Assembly: GCF_016595675.1 (NCBI RefSeq)
Contig: NZ_JAENJH010000003.1
Location: 248,001-312,000, forward strand
Length of the DNA stretch: 64,000 bases
Source: Prauserella cavernicola
GTDB taxonomy: Bacteria; Actinomycetota; Actinomycetes; Mycobacteriales; Pseudonocardiaceae
Reading direction: 5' to 3'
A model generated the notes under the pieces. It saw only the letters and a list, made by a program, of their open reading frames with translations, ran no database searches and was not told where the DNA came from. The translations under genes were made by a program, and so were the position numbers. Shown here one piece after another: positions 8,816 to 17,995 of the stretch (positions are counted from its first letter, which is position 1; each line of letters opens with the position of its first letter).

Positions 8816-10261
8816 CTAGCGGGCTTCCTGCGGGGTGGTCGGTTGGGGTGCTGGGCGGCGGTACAGGACGCCCGCCACCACGGCTCCCACCGCCAGCACT
8901 CCTGCAGCCCAGCCGCTCGCCGTCGCGTAGCCGTGCACCGTCGCCGCGGCTCCGCCCACGGCCACCGAGGCCGTCGCGCTGGCGGCGATCGTGTTCAGCG
9001 CCGCGGTGCCCAGCGAGGCACCGACCTGCTGCGAGGTCGTGATGAACGCCGAGGTCACGCCCGCGTCCTTGGGTCGCACGCCCTGGGTCGCCGTGTTGAT
9101 GACCGTCGGCATCACCAGACCCGCGCCCGCGCCGAGCAGGATCTCGGCAGGCAGCAGCAGGCCGACGAAGGAGCTCTCCGGGGTCAGCCTGGTCAGCAGC
9201 GCCATGCTCACCGCCAGCAACAGCAGCCCGCCCGCCAGCAGCGGCCTCGGTCCGGTTCGCGGTGCGAGCCTGCTCGTGAGCTGCGTCGAGGTCACCACGT
9301 TGCCCAGCACGAACGGCAGGAACGCCACTCCGGCCAGGAACGCGCCGTAGCCCATGATCACCTGCAGCTGGAACGTCAGGAACAGAAACATCCCGAACAT
9401 CCCGAACGCCGCGAACGCGACGCCGAGGAACGCCGCCGCGCGCGAGCGCTCCGTCACCACGCTCAGCGGCAGCAGCGGGCCGCGCACGCGCGCCTGCCTC
9501 GCCACGAAGGCGACCACCAGCACCAGCGAGGCTCCGAGCAGCCCGAGCACGAGACCCGAGCCAAAGCCCTGTTCGGCGGCTTCCGACAGCGCGTAGACCA
9601 GCGACACGATGGCCCCACCGCCGATCACCGCGCTGATCCAGTCGAGCGGGGTGTCGCGGTGTCCCTCGACCTTGGGCAGCACGATCGCGCCCAGCACCGC
9701 GGCCACGGTGGCGATCGGCAGGTTGACGTAGAGGCACCAGCGCCAGTCGAGGTATTCGGCCAGCGCTCCGCCCGCGACGAGCCCCAGCGCCGCGCCCGAC
9801 ATCATGATGGCGCTGAAGATCCCGAAGACCCTGGCACGCTCGCGTGGCTCGGTGAACGTGGTGGTGAGCAGCGAGATCGTCGACGGCGCGAGTATCGCCG
9901 CGAAGACGCCCTGTCCCGCCCTCGCCGCGATCAGCATCGTCGGGCTGGTCGCCGCGCCGCCGATGGCGGACGCGAGCGCGAAGCCGATGGCACCGACGAG
10001 CAGCGTGTTCTTGCGTCCCAGCCGGTCGGCCAGCCGCCCGCCGAGCAGCAGCAGACCACCGAAGGCCACCGTGTAGCCGGTGATCGCCCATTGGCGGGTG
10101 GCGTCGGACATGCCCAGCTCCCGCTGGGCCGAGGGGAGCGCGATCGTCATGATCGTCATGTCGATGATGACCAGCAGCTGGGCGAGCCCGATGGCGGCGA
10201 GTGCCCACCACCGGCGGCTGCTGGTGGAGTGCTCCGGAGGCGCGGGAGCGGTCGTGGTCAT
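8816..10261 (-). CDS. MFS drug transporter, DHA2 (EmrB/QacA) family
   Basis: Proton-driven multidrug exporter in the cytoplasmic membrane. It has 481 residues and about 14 hydrophobic segments, as in the DHA2 family. Motif A reads GGRLADRLGRKN in the loop after span 2, and the N-terminal span contains LLVIIDMTIMTIALPS, a family hallmark at motif D1. Divergent from a TetR regulator gene, with an inverted operator-like repeat between them, so expression is probably drug-inducible. Substrate unknown. Confidence 0.92.
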   Translation of the reverse strand: MTTTAPAPPEHSTSSRRWWALAAIGLAQLLVIIDMTIMTIALPSAQRELGMSDATRQWAITGYTVAFGGLLLLGGRLADRLGRKNTLLVGAIGFALASAIGGAATSPTMLIAARAGQGVFAAILAPSTISLLTTTFTEPRERARVFGIFSAIMMSGAALGLVAGGALAEYLDWRWCLYVNLPIATVAAVLGAIVLPKVEGHRDTPLDWISAVIGGGAIVSLVYALSEAAEQGFGSGLVLGLLGASLVLVVAFVARQARVRGPLLPLSVVTERSRAAAFLGVAFAAFGMFGMFLFLTFQLQVIMGYGAFLAGVAFLPFVLGNVVTSTQLTSRLAPRTGPRPLLAGGLLLLAVSMALLTRLTPESSFVGLLLPAEILLGAGAGLVMPTVINTATQGVRPKDAGVTSAFITTSQQVGASLGTAALNTIAASATASVAVGGAAATVHGYATASGWAAGVLAVGAVVAGVLYRRPAPQPTTPQEAR

Positions 10262-10336
10262 AGTGCCCCTTTGTGAGAACGTGTGGAGGCCGATCGGCCG
10301 GATGAGCGTCCGGCAGAAAGAATGCTTACCGGTCGG

Positions 10337-10375
10337 CTAGTTAGCTTGTACGATGAGAACGTAGGCGCTAACTAG
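10337..10375. promoter_or_regulatory. Inverted-repeat operator between MFS and TetR genes
   Basis: CTAGTTAGC (10337-10345) and GCTAACTAG (10367-10375) form an inverted pair. Flanking bases extend the match (TCGGCTAGTTAGC against CCGACTAGTTAGC in reverse). Centres are 30 bases apart. The pair lies in the 158-base divergent control region and is the likely binding site of the adjacent TetR protein. Confidence 0.65.
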
Positions 10376-10419
10376 TCGGTCGTCAAGTAAGTTTGTGAGT
10401 GGTCTCAGGAAGGGATGAC

Positions 10420-10974
10420 ATGGCAGGGCGGCGCAGCGACACCAGAGAGCGCATTCAGCAGGTCGCGCTCGAGCTGTTCGCCGAGCACGGCTACGAGAAG
10501 ACGTCGCTGCGCGAGATCGCCGAGCGCCTCGAGGTGACCAAGGCCGCCCTCTACTACCACTTCAAGACCAAAGAGGACATCGTCCACAGCCTCGTCGAGA
10601 AACTCGTCGGCGCTTTCGACGAGCTGCTGCACTGGGGCAGCGCACAGCCGCGCACGCACGAGACGACCGAGGAGGTACTGCGCCGGTTCTCCTCGCTCGT
10701 CAACGACGAGTACGGCTCCGAGATGCAGTTCATCCAGCAGAACGTGCCGACGCTCAAGAAGTTCGGCGTGATGATGCCGCTCGGCCAGAAGGTCAGGGAG
10801 CTCTTCCAGCTCGTCGGCGCCGAGGGCGACGACCCGGCCACCGAGCTGAAGGCGCGGCTGGCGCTGGTCGCACTCGTCCTCGGGATCAACCCGATGTTCG
10901 GTGGCCCGGAGGCGGCACCGCCGCCGGAGGTCGCGCTCAAGGTCGCGCTGGAGCTGGTCGCGCCACGTCCGTGA
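10420..10974 (+). CDS. TetR family transcriptional regulator
   Basis: 184-residue repressor with a TetR helix-turn-helix at about 10-55: FAEHGYEKTSLREIAERLEV then TKAALYYHFKTKEDI. The C-terminal ligand-binding part is divergent, as expected. ATG 10420 is preceded by AGGAAGGG at good spacing; an upstream GTG in frame at 10399 is less likely. It is divergent from the MFS exporter and presumably represses it and itself through the CTAGTTAGC repeats. Confidence 0.9.
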   Translation: MAGRRSDTRERIQQVALELFAEHGYEKTSLREIAERLEVTKAALYYHFKTKEDIVHSLVEKLVGAFDELLHWGSAQPRTHETTEEVLRRFSSLVNDEYGSEMQFIQQNVPTLKKFGVMMPLGQKVRELFQLVGAEGDDPATELKARLALVALVLGINPMFGGPEAAPPPEVALKVALELVAPRP

Positions 10975-10996
10975 ACCCGCCAAGTACCCTTGAGGC

Positions 10997-11965
10997 GTGT
11001 TAGCCGTCGTACCACCGCCCGTGACCGTGAGGGTTCCTTCGAAGGTCAACCTGCATCTCTCGGTCGGCGACGTGCGCGATGACGGCTTCCACGAGCTCAC
11101 CACGATCTTCCAGGCGTTGTCGCTGACCGACGAGGTCACGGTCGCCGCGTCCGAGGAGCCCGTGGTCGAGGTCTACGGCGAGGGTGCCAAGTCCGTCCCG
11201 ACCGATGGCGACAACCTCGCGATGCGCGCCGTGCGCGCGCTCGCCGCCCACGTCGGCAGGGAGGACGAGGCCGACAAGGTGCGGGTGGTGCTGCGCAAGG
11301 GCATTCCCGTCGCAGGTGGCATGGCGGGCGGCAGCGCCGACGCCGCGGCCACATTGGTCGGTCTGAGCGCGCTGTGGAAGCTGGAGATCGGCAGGGAAGA
11401 GCTCTCCCACGTCGCCGCCACACTCGGCAGTGACGTGCCTTTCGCGCTCTACGGTGGCACCGCGCTCGGCACCGGCCGCGGCGAGGAGCTGGTTCCCGTG
11501 CTGTCGCGCCACCAGTTCCACTGGGTGCTGGCCTTCGACCAGCGCGGGTTGTCCACACCGAAGGTCTACGGCGAGCTCGACCGGCTGCGCGCCGACGGTG
11601 ACCCGCCCCGGGTCGGCTCGCACGCGCCCGTGGTCGAGGCCCTGTCCTCCGGTGACCCGCGCCAGCTCGCCCTGCTGCTCGGCAACGACCTGCAGGCCGC
11701 GGCCGTCTCGCTGCGGCCAGGGCTGCGCCGGACACTGCGGGCGGGAGTCAACGCCGGTGCGCTCGCGGGCACGGTGTCCGGCTCCGGCCCCACGTGCGCG
11801 TTCGTCTGCGAGAGCGCGGAATCCGCACTCGAGGTGGCGGCCGAACTGGCTGGCGCGGGCGTCTGCCGCACGACGCGGGTCGCGCACGGGCCGGTTCCCG
11901 GCGCCAGGGTCGTCGGCGGCGAGGACGCTCCCCGGCCCACCACCCCTCCTCAAGTGCACGCCTAA
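10997..11965 (+). CDS. ispE: 4-diphosphocytidyl-2-C-methyl-D-erythritol kinase
   Basis: GHMP kinase of the MEP isoprenoid pathway. It phosphorylates CDP-methylerythritol at the 2-position. The 322-residue protein has [14 protein letters not shown] near the start, the ATP-binding motif [15 protein letters not shown], and the C-terminal [10 protein letters not shown] motif. A proline-rich tail of about 25 residues extends past the usual end. Starts at GTG 10997, 23 bases after the TetR gene, and lies 32 bases before the ABC-F gene, as in mycobacteria. Confidence 0.95.
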   Translation: MLAVVPPPVTVRVPSKVNLHLSVGDVRDDGFHELTTIFQALSLTDEVTVAASEEPVVEVYGEGAKSVPTDGDNLAMRAVRALAAHVGREDEADKVRVVLRKGIPVAGGMAGGSADAAATLVGLSALWKLEIGREELSHVAATLGSDVPFALYGGTALGTGRGEELVPVLSRHQFHWVLAFDQRGLSTPKVYGELDRLRADGDPPRVGSHAPVVEALSSGDPRQLALLLGNDLQAAAVSLRPGLRRTLRAGVNAGALAGTVSGSGPTCAFVCESAESALEVAAELAGAGVCRTTRVAHGPVPGARVVGGEDAPRPTTPPQVHA

Positions 11966-11997
11966 CCTCCCACCTCCGGCGAAGGGTTACCCCACGG

Positions 11998-13782
11998 ATG
12001 GCCAACTTGGTCAACGTCGAATCTGTCAGCAAGTCCTACGGCGAGCGCGCGCTGCTCGACGGCGTCTCACTGGGCGTCGGCGAGGGGGAGCGCATCGGCG
12101 TCGTCGGCCTCAACGGTGGTGGCAAGACCACGCTGCTCGAGGTGCTCGCGGGTCACGCGCAGCCCGATTCAGGGCGGGTGAGCCGGGTTCGGGACCTGCG
12201 CATGCGCGTGGTCACCCAGCGGACGGCGCTGCCCGAGGGCAGTCTCGTGCGCGACGTCGTGCTCGCGGAGTACGGCGCCGAGCACGAGTGGGCGGCCGAC
12301 GCCCGCGTGCGTTCCATTGTGGACGGACTCGGGATCTCGGCGATCGGCCTGGAGACGCCCACCGCGACGCTGTCCGGTGGTGAGCGGCGCCGGGTGGCGC
12401 TCGCGGCGGCGCTGGTCGCCGAACTGGATCTCGTGGTCCTCGACGAGCCGACCAACCACCTCGACATCGAGGGTGTGCGCTGGCTCGCCGAGCACCTGCT
12501 CGCCCGCCGGATCTCGCTCGTGGTCGTGACCCACGACCGGTGGTTCCTCGACACCGTGTGCGGGCGGACCTGGGAGGTCGTCGGCGGCAAGGTCGAGCAG
12601 TACGAGGGCGGCTACGCGGACTGGGTCTACGCCCGCGCCGAGCGTGCCCGCCTCGCGGCGACGGCCGAGGAGAAGCGGCAGAACCTGGCGCGCAAGGAGC
12701 TAGCGTGGCTCCAGCGCGGCGCCAAGGCCCGCACCTCGAAGCCGCGGTACCGCGTCGAGGCCGCCGAGTCGCTGATCTCGGACGTGCCCCCGCCGCGCGA
12801 CTCCGTCGAGTTGTTGAGCTTCGCCAAGCGCCGGCTCGGCAAGACCGTGCTGGAGCTGGAGGACACCACGCTCAGCGCGGGGGAGCGCACCCTGCTCGAC
12901 CACGTGACGTGGCGCATCGGTCCGGGTGACCGCATCGGGCTCGTCGGCGTGAACGGCTCCGGAAAGACCACGCTGCTGCGGCTGCTGGCAGGCGAGTCGG
13001 AGCCGGAGACGGGCAGGCGCATCGAGGGCAAGACCGTGCGGCTCGCGCACCTGCGCCAGGAGCTCGACGATCTGCCCGCCGATCTCCGGGTGCTGCAGGC
13101 AGTCGAGGCCGTCGCGGGCAGGGTCACGCTCGGCAAGCACGAACTGTCGGCCTCGCAGCTGGCCGAGAAGCTCGGGTTCCCGCCCGCGCGCCAGTGGACG
13201 CCGGTCGGCGACCTCTCCGGTGGCGAGCGGCGTCGCCTCCAGCTCGTGCGGCTGCTCATGGCCGAGCCGAACGTGCTGCTGCTCGACGAGCCGACGAACG
13301 ACCTCGACATCGACACCCTGCAGCAGCTGGAGGACCTGCTCGACTCGTGGCCGGGCACGCTCGTGGTGGTCTCGCACGACCGCTACCTCGTGGAGCGCGT
13401 GTGCGACACCGTGGTCGCGCTCTTCGGCGACGGCGGGATCACCCACCTGCCCGGCGGCATCGACGAGTACCTCGCTCGGCGTACCGACCTGCCCAAGGCC
13501 GCCTCGGCCGCCCGCTCGCAGGTGGACGCGGGCGAACAGGCGAACGCGGGCAACGGCAAGGTCTCCGCCGCGGAGTGGCGCGCGATCACCAAGGAGCTCT
13601 CGCGCCTGGAACGCAAGCTCGACGCGTTGCACAAGCGCGAGGTCACGTTGCACGACAAGCTGGCCGCCGCTGCGACCGAGCCCGAGCGCCTGATGGAGCT
13701 CAACAGTGAGCTGAAGACGGTGCTCGCCGAAAAGGACGAGGTGGAGCAGAAGTGGCTAGAGACCTCTGAGGCGGTGGAGTAG
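11998..13782 (+). CDS. ABC-F family ATP-binding protein (Uup/EttA-like)
   Basis: Soluble protein with two ABC ATPase domains and no membrane spans, 594 residues. First domain: Walker A GLNGGGKTT, signature LSGGERRRVALA, Walker B LVVLDEPTNHLD. Second domain: GVNGSGKTT, LSGGERRRLQLV, VLLLDEPTNDLD. A linker rich in basic residues (EEKRQNLARKELAWLQRGAK) joins them. A C-terminal coiled coil (about 520-594) resembles the Uup tail. ABC-F proteins act on the ribosome or, for Uup, in DNA and ribosome quality control. In M. tuberculosis this position holds a different gene; the pks16-like ligase follows. Confidence 0.93.
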   Translation: MANLVNVESVSKSYGERALLDGVSLGVGEGERIGVVGLNGGGKTTLLEVLAGHAQPDSGRVSRVRDLRMRVVTQRTALPEGSLVRDVVLAEYGAEHEWAADARVRSIVDGLGISAIGLETPTATLSGGERRRVALAAALVAELDLVVLDEPTNHLDIEGVRWLAEHLLARRISLVVVTHDRWFLDTVCGRTWEVVGGKVEQYEGGYADWVYARAERARLAATAEEKRQNLARKELAWLQRGAKARTSKPRYRVEAAESLISDVPPPRDSVELLSFAKRRLGKTVLELEDTTLSAGERTLLDHVTWRIGPGDRIGLVGVNGSGKTTLLRLLAGESEPETGRRIEGKTVRLAHLRQELDDLPADLRVLQAVEAVAGRVTLGKHELSASQLAEKLGFPPARQWTPVGDLSGGERRRLQLVRLLMAEPNVLLLDEPTNDLDIDTLQQLEDLLDSWPGTLVVVSHDRYLVERVCDTVVALFGDGGITHLPGGIDEYLARRTDLPKAASAARSQVDAGEQANAGNGKVSAAEWRAITKELSRLERKLDALHKREVTLHDKLAAAATEPERLMELNSELKTVLAEKDEVEQKWLETSEAVE

Positions 13783-13838
13783 GCGTCCTCCCGCCACCCG
13801 CTGTGGCGGCGCCACGCGCCGCTGTGTTCAATCAGACC

Positions 13839-15524
13839 ATGAGTCGGTTCGTGGAGACGATGGCCGCCACCGCGAACGCGGTTGGCCGGCAGCAGGGCAT
13901 GGTCACGGGGGAACCCAGTGAGCCTGTCCGCAGAACATGGTCCGAGGTGCACGAACGTGCCCGGCGGGTCGGAGGCGGCCTGGTCGCCGCGGGGCTGGAG
14001 CCGGGAAGCGCCGTCGCCGTGCTCGCCGCGGCTCCCGAGCTGATCGCGCCGACGGTGCAGGGCACGTGGCTGGCTGGCGGCAGCGTCACGATGCTGCACC
14101 AGCCCACCCCGCGCACGGATCTCGCCCAGTGGGCCGCCGACACGTTGCAGGTGCTGGACATGATCGGCTCGCGCCTGGTGGTGCTGGGTGAGCCGTTCGA
14201 CCAGCTGGCGCCGGTGCTCGCCGAGCACGGCATCGACTACCGCAAGATCGAGAACCTGCTGGAGTCCGAGCCGATCGCCGAGCCGGTGCCCACGGCGGAG
14301 GACGCGCTCGCGCTGTTGCAGCTCACCAGTGGTTCGACCGCGGAGCCCAAGGCCGTGCGGATCACCCACGGCAACCTGTACTCCAACATCCGCGCGATGG
14401 TCGACCGCGCCGAGCTGGACTTCACGCGCGACGTGATGGTGTCGTGGCTGCCGACCTTCCACGACATGGGCATGGTCGGCTTCCTGACCCTGCCGATGAC
14501 GTTCGGTGTCGAGCTCGTCAAGGTCACGCCCGTCGAGTTCCTCAGCGGACCGCTGCTGTGGCCCGAGCTGATCAGCCGCTACCACGGCACGGTCACGGCG
14601 GCTCCGAACTTCGCCTACGCCATCGTGGGCCGCAGGCTCGCGCGCGTGGACGACGACTCGGCCTACGACCTGTCGGACCTGCGCATCGCGCTCAACGGCG
14701 CCGAGCCGATCGACGCGTCGGCGGTCGCCACGTTCACCGACGCGGGCGCGCGGTTCAAGATGCCCGCCGAGTGCGTCTTCCCCGCCTACGGGCTCGCGGA
14801 GGCCACGCTCGCGGTGTCGTTCGCGCCGCTGTTCACCGGCCTGACCGTGGACGTGATCGAGGCGCGGCCGCTGGAGGCTGAGAACCGGGCGGTCCCGGTG
14901 CCCGACGGCGACTCGCGCCGCGGCACCGACGCCGTCCGCGGCTTCGCGGTGCTCGGCCCGCCACTGGACGGGCTCACGGCCGAGATCGTCGACGAGCACG
15001 GCACGGTGCTCGGCGAGCGCCAGGTGGGCGAGATCCGCCTGCGCGGCGAGGCGGTCTCGCCCGGCTACCTGACCGTGAACGGTCCCGTGGCGACGCAGAA
15101 CGCCGAGGGCTGGTTCGCCACGGGCGACCTCGGCTACCTGGTCGAGGGCGGGCAGATCGTCATCTGTGGCCGCAGCAAGGACGTCATCATCCTCGGCGGG
15201 CGCAACGTCTACCCGACCGACATCGAGCGCGCGGCGAGCTCCGTCGAGGGCGTGCGCGCTGGCAACGCCGTTGCCGTGCGGATCGACGCCGGCACCAGGC
15301 GGGAGCGCTTCGCCGTGGTGCTGGAGTCCAAACTGGCCGGTGACGACGCCGAGGAGCAGCGGCTGGCCAAGGAGGTCGCCGCACGCGTGCGCGACGCCGT
15401 CGACGCGCGGCCCTACGCCGTCGTGGTGCTGCCCTCGGGCAGCCTGCCGAAGACGCCGTCGGGCAAGGTCAAGCGCGCCGCGACGGCCGTCCAATTCCGC
15501 GAGCAGATCGACGCCCGCGCCTAG
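13839..15524 (+). CDS. AMP-dependent acyl-AMP/acyl-CoA ligase (FAAL-like, Pks16 position)
   Basis: Adenylates a fatty acid, for transfer to CoA or a carrier protein. 561 residues. Visible ANL motifs: LLQLTSGSTAEPKAV (A3), FPAYGLAEATLAVSF (A5), GWFATGDLGYL (A7), and PKTPSGKVKR with the catalytic lysine (A10). The SWLPTFHDMGMVGFLTLP stretch is characteristic of fatty acyl-AMP ligases. Located between ispE/ABC-F and pth, the place of Rv1013 (pks16) in M. tuberculosis. ATG 13839 lacks a clear ribosome binding site; translation could be leaderless. Confidence 0.88.
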   Translation: MSRFVETMAATANAVGRQQGMVTGEPSEPVRRTWSEVHERARRVGGGLVAAGLEPGSAVAVLAAAPELIAPTVQGTWLAGGSVTMLHQPTPRTDLAQWAADTLQVLDMIGSRLVVLGEPFDQLAPVLAEHGIDYRKIENLLESEPIAEPVPTAEDALALLQLTSGSTAEPKAVRITHGNLYSNIRAMVDRAELDFTRDVMVSWLPTFHDMGMVGFLTLPMTFGVELVKVTPVEFLSGPLLWPELISRYHGTVTAAPNFAYAIVGRRLARVDDDSAYDLSDLRIALNGAEPIDASAVATFTDAGARFKMPAECVFPAYGLAEATLAVSFAPLFTGLTVDVIEARPLEAENRAVPVPDGDSRRGTDAVRGFAVLGPPLDGLTAEIVDEHGTVLGERQVGEIRLRGEAVSPGYLTVNGPVATQNAEGWFATGDLGYLVEGGQIVICGRSKDVIILGGRNVYPTDIERAASSVEGVRAGNAVAVRIDAGTRRERFAVVLESKLAGDDAEEQRLAKEVAARVRDAVDARPYAVVVLPSGSLPKTPSGKVKRAATAVQFREQIDARA

Positions 15525-15543
15525 CACCCAGCCCCTAACCGTG

Positions 15544-15590
15544 GTGAAGGGCACCTTTACTGCATTGAACGCACGGAAGGTGCCCTTCAC
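15544..15590. repeat. 47-nt intergenic palindrome, copy 2
   Basis: Same family; the right arm reads CGGAAGGTGCCCTTCAC, with two changes against the perfect arm. It lies 20 bases after the acyl ligase stop. Confidence 0.85.
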
Positions 15591-15642
15591 TGCATTCGGA
15601 CAGGCCCGGGCGTGCCCGTCGCAGCTGTGCTCGGCACACGCG

Positions 15643-15689
15643 GTGAAGGGCACCTTTACTGCATCCAACGCAGTGAAGGTGCCCTTCAC
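15643..15689. repeat. 47-nt intergenic palindrome, copy 3
   Basis: Same family; right arm GTGAAGGTGCCCTTCAC has one change. Copies 2 and 3 are tandem in the gap between the convergent acyl ligase and DivIVA-domain genes, 99 bases apart start to start. Confidence 0.88.
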
Positions 15690-15703
15690 CTCAACCGGGG
15701 TCG

Positions 15704-16048
15704 TCAGCGGCGGGCGCGGCGCCAGAGCGGCTTGCGGGCGTGCGTGTGCTCCAGCGCCGGGGCGATGTACGGGCCGCTCGGCGCCGTACCCGCTCTGGCC
15801 GCCAGCGTGCTCTCCACGGCGCGCAGGAACGTGTCCACCGCCGCCTGGTCGTAGCCGCCCCGCTTGCCGAGCGGCGTCAGGTTGAACGCGACGTCGTGCA
15901 CCTCGGCCGCGGTCAGGTCGTCCTCACCGTCGAGTGTGGCGGCCACGCGGTCGAGGAAGTCGTCGACCTGTGCCTCGTTGTACCCGCGCGCACCGAACGA
16001 GGCCTCCGGAAACCGGATGTCGTTCGCGTCCGAGGACGACACCGCCAT
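15704..16048 (-). CDS. DivIVA-domain protein B
   Basis: 114 residues with two DivIVA-like motifs: FGARGYNEAQVDDFLDRVA and, after a 30-residue spacer, GKRGGYDQAAVDTFLRAVE. Such short motifs are the N-terminal membrane-binding pieces of DivIVA/Wag31-like proteins, but the long coiled coil is missing. The tail is basic (HARKPLWRRARR). It follows its paralogue with no intervening base and is clearly a duplicate. A role in polar growth or septation is only inferred. Confidence 0.8.
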   Translation of the reverse strand: MAVSSSDANDIRFPEASFGARGYNEAQVDDFLDRVAATLDGEDDLTAAEVHDVAFNLTPLGKRGGYDQAAVDTFLRAVESTLAARAGTAPSGPYIAPALEHTHARKPLWRRARR

Positions 16049-16381
16049 CTAGCACTCCCTGGCGGGTTCGATGGCGGGCGAGCTGCTCCGCGCGGCGGGC
16101 ACGTGGTGCGAACCCGGGGTGACGCCCGTGCGGGACACCAGCGTCTCCTCTGCCTCGTCGAGGAAGGTGTCCACCTGGCGCTCGTCGTAGCCGCGCTTGC
16201 CGATCAGCGGCCTGCCGAACTGCACGTGGTGCACCTCCGCGGCGGTGAGGTCGTCCTCGTTCGCGAGGGTCTTCGCGATGCGCTGGAGGAACTCGTCCAC
16301 TTCGTTCTTCGCGTAGCCACGGCGGCCGATGGGGGCGTTGCTGAACTCGACGTCGCGGACGTCGCTTGCCGTGAACGACAT
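16049..16381 (-). CDS. DivIVA-domain protein A
   Basis: 110 residues, paralogue of the next gene downstream. Two motifs are seen: IGRRGYAKNEVDEFLQRIA and IGKRGYDERQVDTFLDEAE, each around the conserved GY..xxVDxFL pattern. DDLTAAEVH is shared with the paralogue. Its TAG abuts the ATG of the downstream copy, so the pair is cotranscribed. Function unknown; the domain normally recognises negatively curved membrane and recruits growth machinery. Confidence 0.8.
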   Translation of the reverse strand: MSFTASDVRDVEFSNAPIGRRGYAKNEVDEFLQRIAKTLANEDDLTAAEVHHVQFGRPLIGKRGYDERQVDTFLDEAEETLVSRTGVTPGSHHVPAARSSSPAIEPAREC

Positions 16382-16542
16382 TGGGGCCTCTCCTGGATTC
16401 GGCTCGGTCGGAACTCACATCCCGTATTCCGTCCTAGCCGTCCGCGATCGCAGCGGGAAGATCCTGGGAGGTTTGTCGACTCGACCAGGGGCATGCGTCA
16501 ACGCCATCGAGTGACTGGTTCGTCACCGACGGCGACTGTCCG

Positions 16543-17136
16543 TCAGCCTGCGTGGAAGGCGTTCTGCGCCGCGTTCAGGCCCTTGCCGACGAGCTCCTCG
16601 ACGGCGTCGGCGCAGCTGTCGAGGTTCAGCGCGAGCTCGCGCCGCTCGATCGTGGAGAAGTCCTTGAGCACGTAGTCGGCGGGATCCATCCGGCCGGGCG
16701 GACGGCCGACGCCGAATCGCACCCGGTAGTACTCCTTGGTGCCCAGCGACTTGGTGATGGAGCGGAGTCCATTGTGGCCGTTGTCGCCGCCACCGAGCTT
16801 GAGCCGGAGAGCGCCGTAGGGGATGTCCAGCTCGTCGTGGATCACCACGACGCCGGTCGGCGCGATCTTGTAGAAGCGCGCGGTGCTCGCGACGGGGCCG
16901 CCGGAGAGGTTCATGAACGAGCGGGGCTTGGCCAGTACGACCCGGCGCCCCGCGAGGTGCCCTTCGAGCACCTCGGCCCCGCCCTTGTGCGCCTTGAACT
17001 TGCCGCCGATGCGGTCGGCGAGCTCGTCGAGCACCAGGAAACCCACGTTGTGCCGGTTGCCGACATAACGTGGTCCCGGATTGCCGAGGCCGACGAGCAG
17101 TACCTGCTCGCCGGCCCCTGGCAGATCTTGCTCCAC
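16543..17136 (-). CDS. pth: Peptidyl-tRNA hydrolase
   Basis: Releases peptides from peptidyl-tRNA that drops off stalled ribosomes; essential in most bacteria. 197 residues with LVGLGNPGPRYVGNRHNVGF, which carries the catalytic His and Asn, then KPRSFMNLSG, HDELDIPYGALRLKLGGG and GHNGLRSI. Lies 10 bases downstream of rplY on the same strand, a conserved actinobacterial pair. Confidence 0.96.
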   Translation of the reverse strand: MEQDLPGAGEQVLLVGLGNPGPRYVGNRHNVGFLVLDELADRIGGKFKAHKGGAEVLEGHLAGRRVVLAKPRSFMNLSGGPVASTARFYKIAPTGVVVIHDELDIPYGALRLKLGGGDNGHNGLRSITKSLGTKEYYRVRFGVGRPPGRMDPADYVLKDFSTIERRELALNLDSCADAVEELVGKGLNAAQNAFHAG

Positions 17137-17146
17137 AGGTGTGGCC

Positions 17147-17797
17147 TTACGCGCCGTTCTGGCTCTCGGCGTCCGGCTGGTCCTCGACCACGCCGGCGCC
17201 CTCGGTGTCGACCTCGGCCTCCATGGCGGCCTCGGTCGGCGCCTCGTTGACCGCGACCACGAGCGCCTCGGCGTCGGTCACGAGCTCCGCGCCCGCGGGC
17301 AGGGCGATCTGGCCTGCGAGGACCTGGGCGCCGGCTTCGGCGTCCTCGATCGAGACCTCGAACTGCTCGGGGATCTTCAGCGCATCGACCTCGACCTGGA
17401 TGGTGTCGACGTCCTGGTTCACCAGGGTGCCGGGGGCGGCGTCGCCGGTCAGGACGATCGGCACGTCCACGGTGACCTTCTCGCCGCGACGCACGACCAG
17501 CAGGTCGACGTGCTCGATGTAGTTCTTCAGCGGGTGGATCGTGACCGTCTTGGTCAGCGCCAGCTCGGTGGACTTCTCGGCCTTGTCGGCGGCACCCGAG
17601 ACGTTCAGCGTGAGTACGGCGTTCTGGCCGTTCTCGCGGATCACGCGGGCGAAGTCGATGGCGGGCAGCGCCAGGTGGCGCGGGTCCACGCCGTGGCCGT
17701 ACAGCACCGCAGGGATCTTGCCGGAACGGCGGGTTCGGCGGGCCGCGCCCTTGCCGAACTCGGTGCGGGGTTCGACCGTCAGACGTACCTCGGACAC
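17147..17797 (-). CDS. rplY: 50S ribosomal protein L25 (Ctc form)
   Basis: Binds 5S rRNA in the large ribosomal subunit. 216 residues, the long Ctc form with an N-terminal L25 domain ([29 protein letters not shown]) and a C-terminal beta domain (about 100-190), then an acidic tail. GTG 17797 is chosen: AAGGAG lies 9 bases upstream and the protein begins at the family N-terminus; the longer in-frame ORF to 17878 has no support. Cotranscribed with pth. Confidence 0.94.
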   Translation of the reverse strand: MSEVRLTVEPRTEFGKGAARRTRRSGKIPAVLYGHGVDPRHLALPAIDFARVIRENGQNAVLTLNVSGAADKAEKSTELALTKTVTIHPLKNYIEHVDLLVVRRGEKVTVDVPIVLTGDAAPGTLVNQDVDTIQVEVDALKIPEQFEVSIEDAEAGAQVLAGQIALPAGAELVTDAEALVVAVNEAPTEAAMEAEVDTEGAGVVEDQPDAESQNGA

Positions 17798-17995
17798 GGG
17801 GATGCACTCCTTGCGGTGGGGTCTCTTGCTGCGTGCTGGTGGCTGTCCGGCGGCGAGTTCCACGACGTGCGCGTACACGGGTGGCCGCTCAAGCCGCCGC
17901 GTCGATCACGTCGGACACCGGGTGCTCCGGAGCCCGCCTCGCCGAGACAACCTGCACAGTGTAGTCGAGCCTTTCCCCGGTTCTTTACGGGGCTG

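Noticed and set aside
13383-15689. 768-codon minus-strand open frame
   Set aside because: Shadow of the acyl ligase and ABC-F genes; no domain or start signal.
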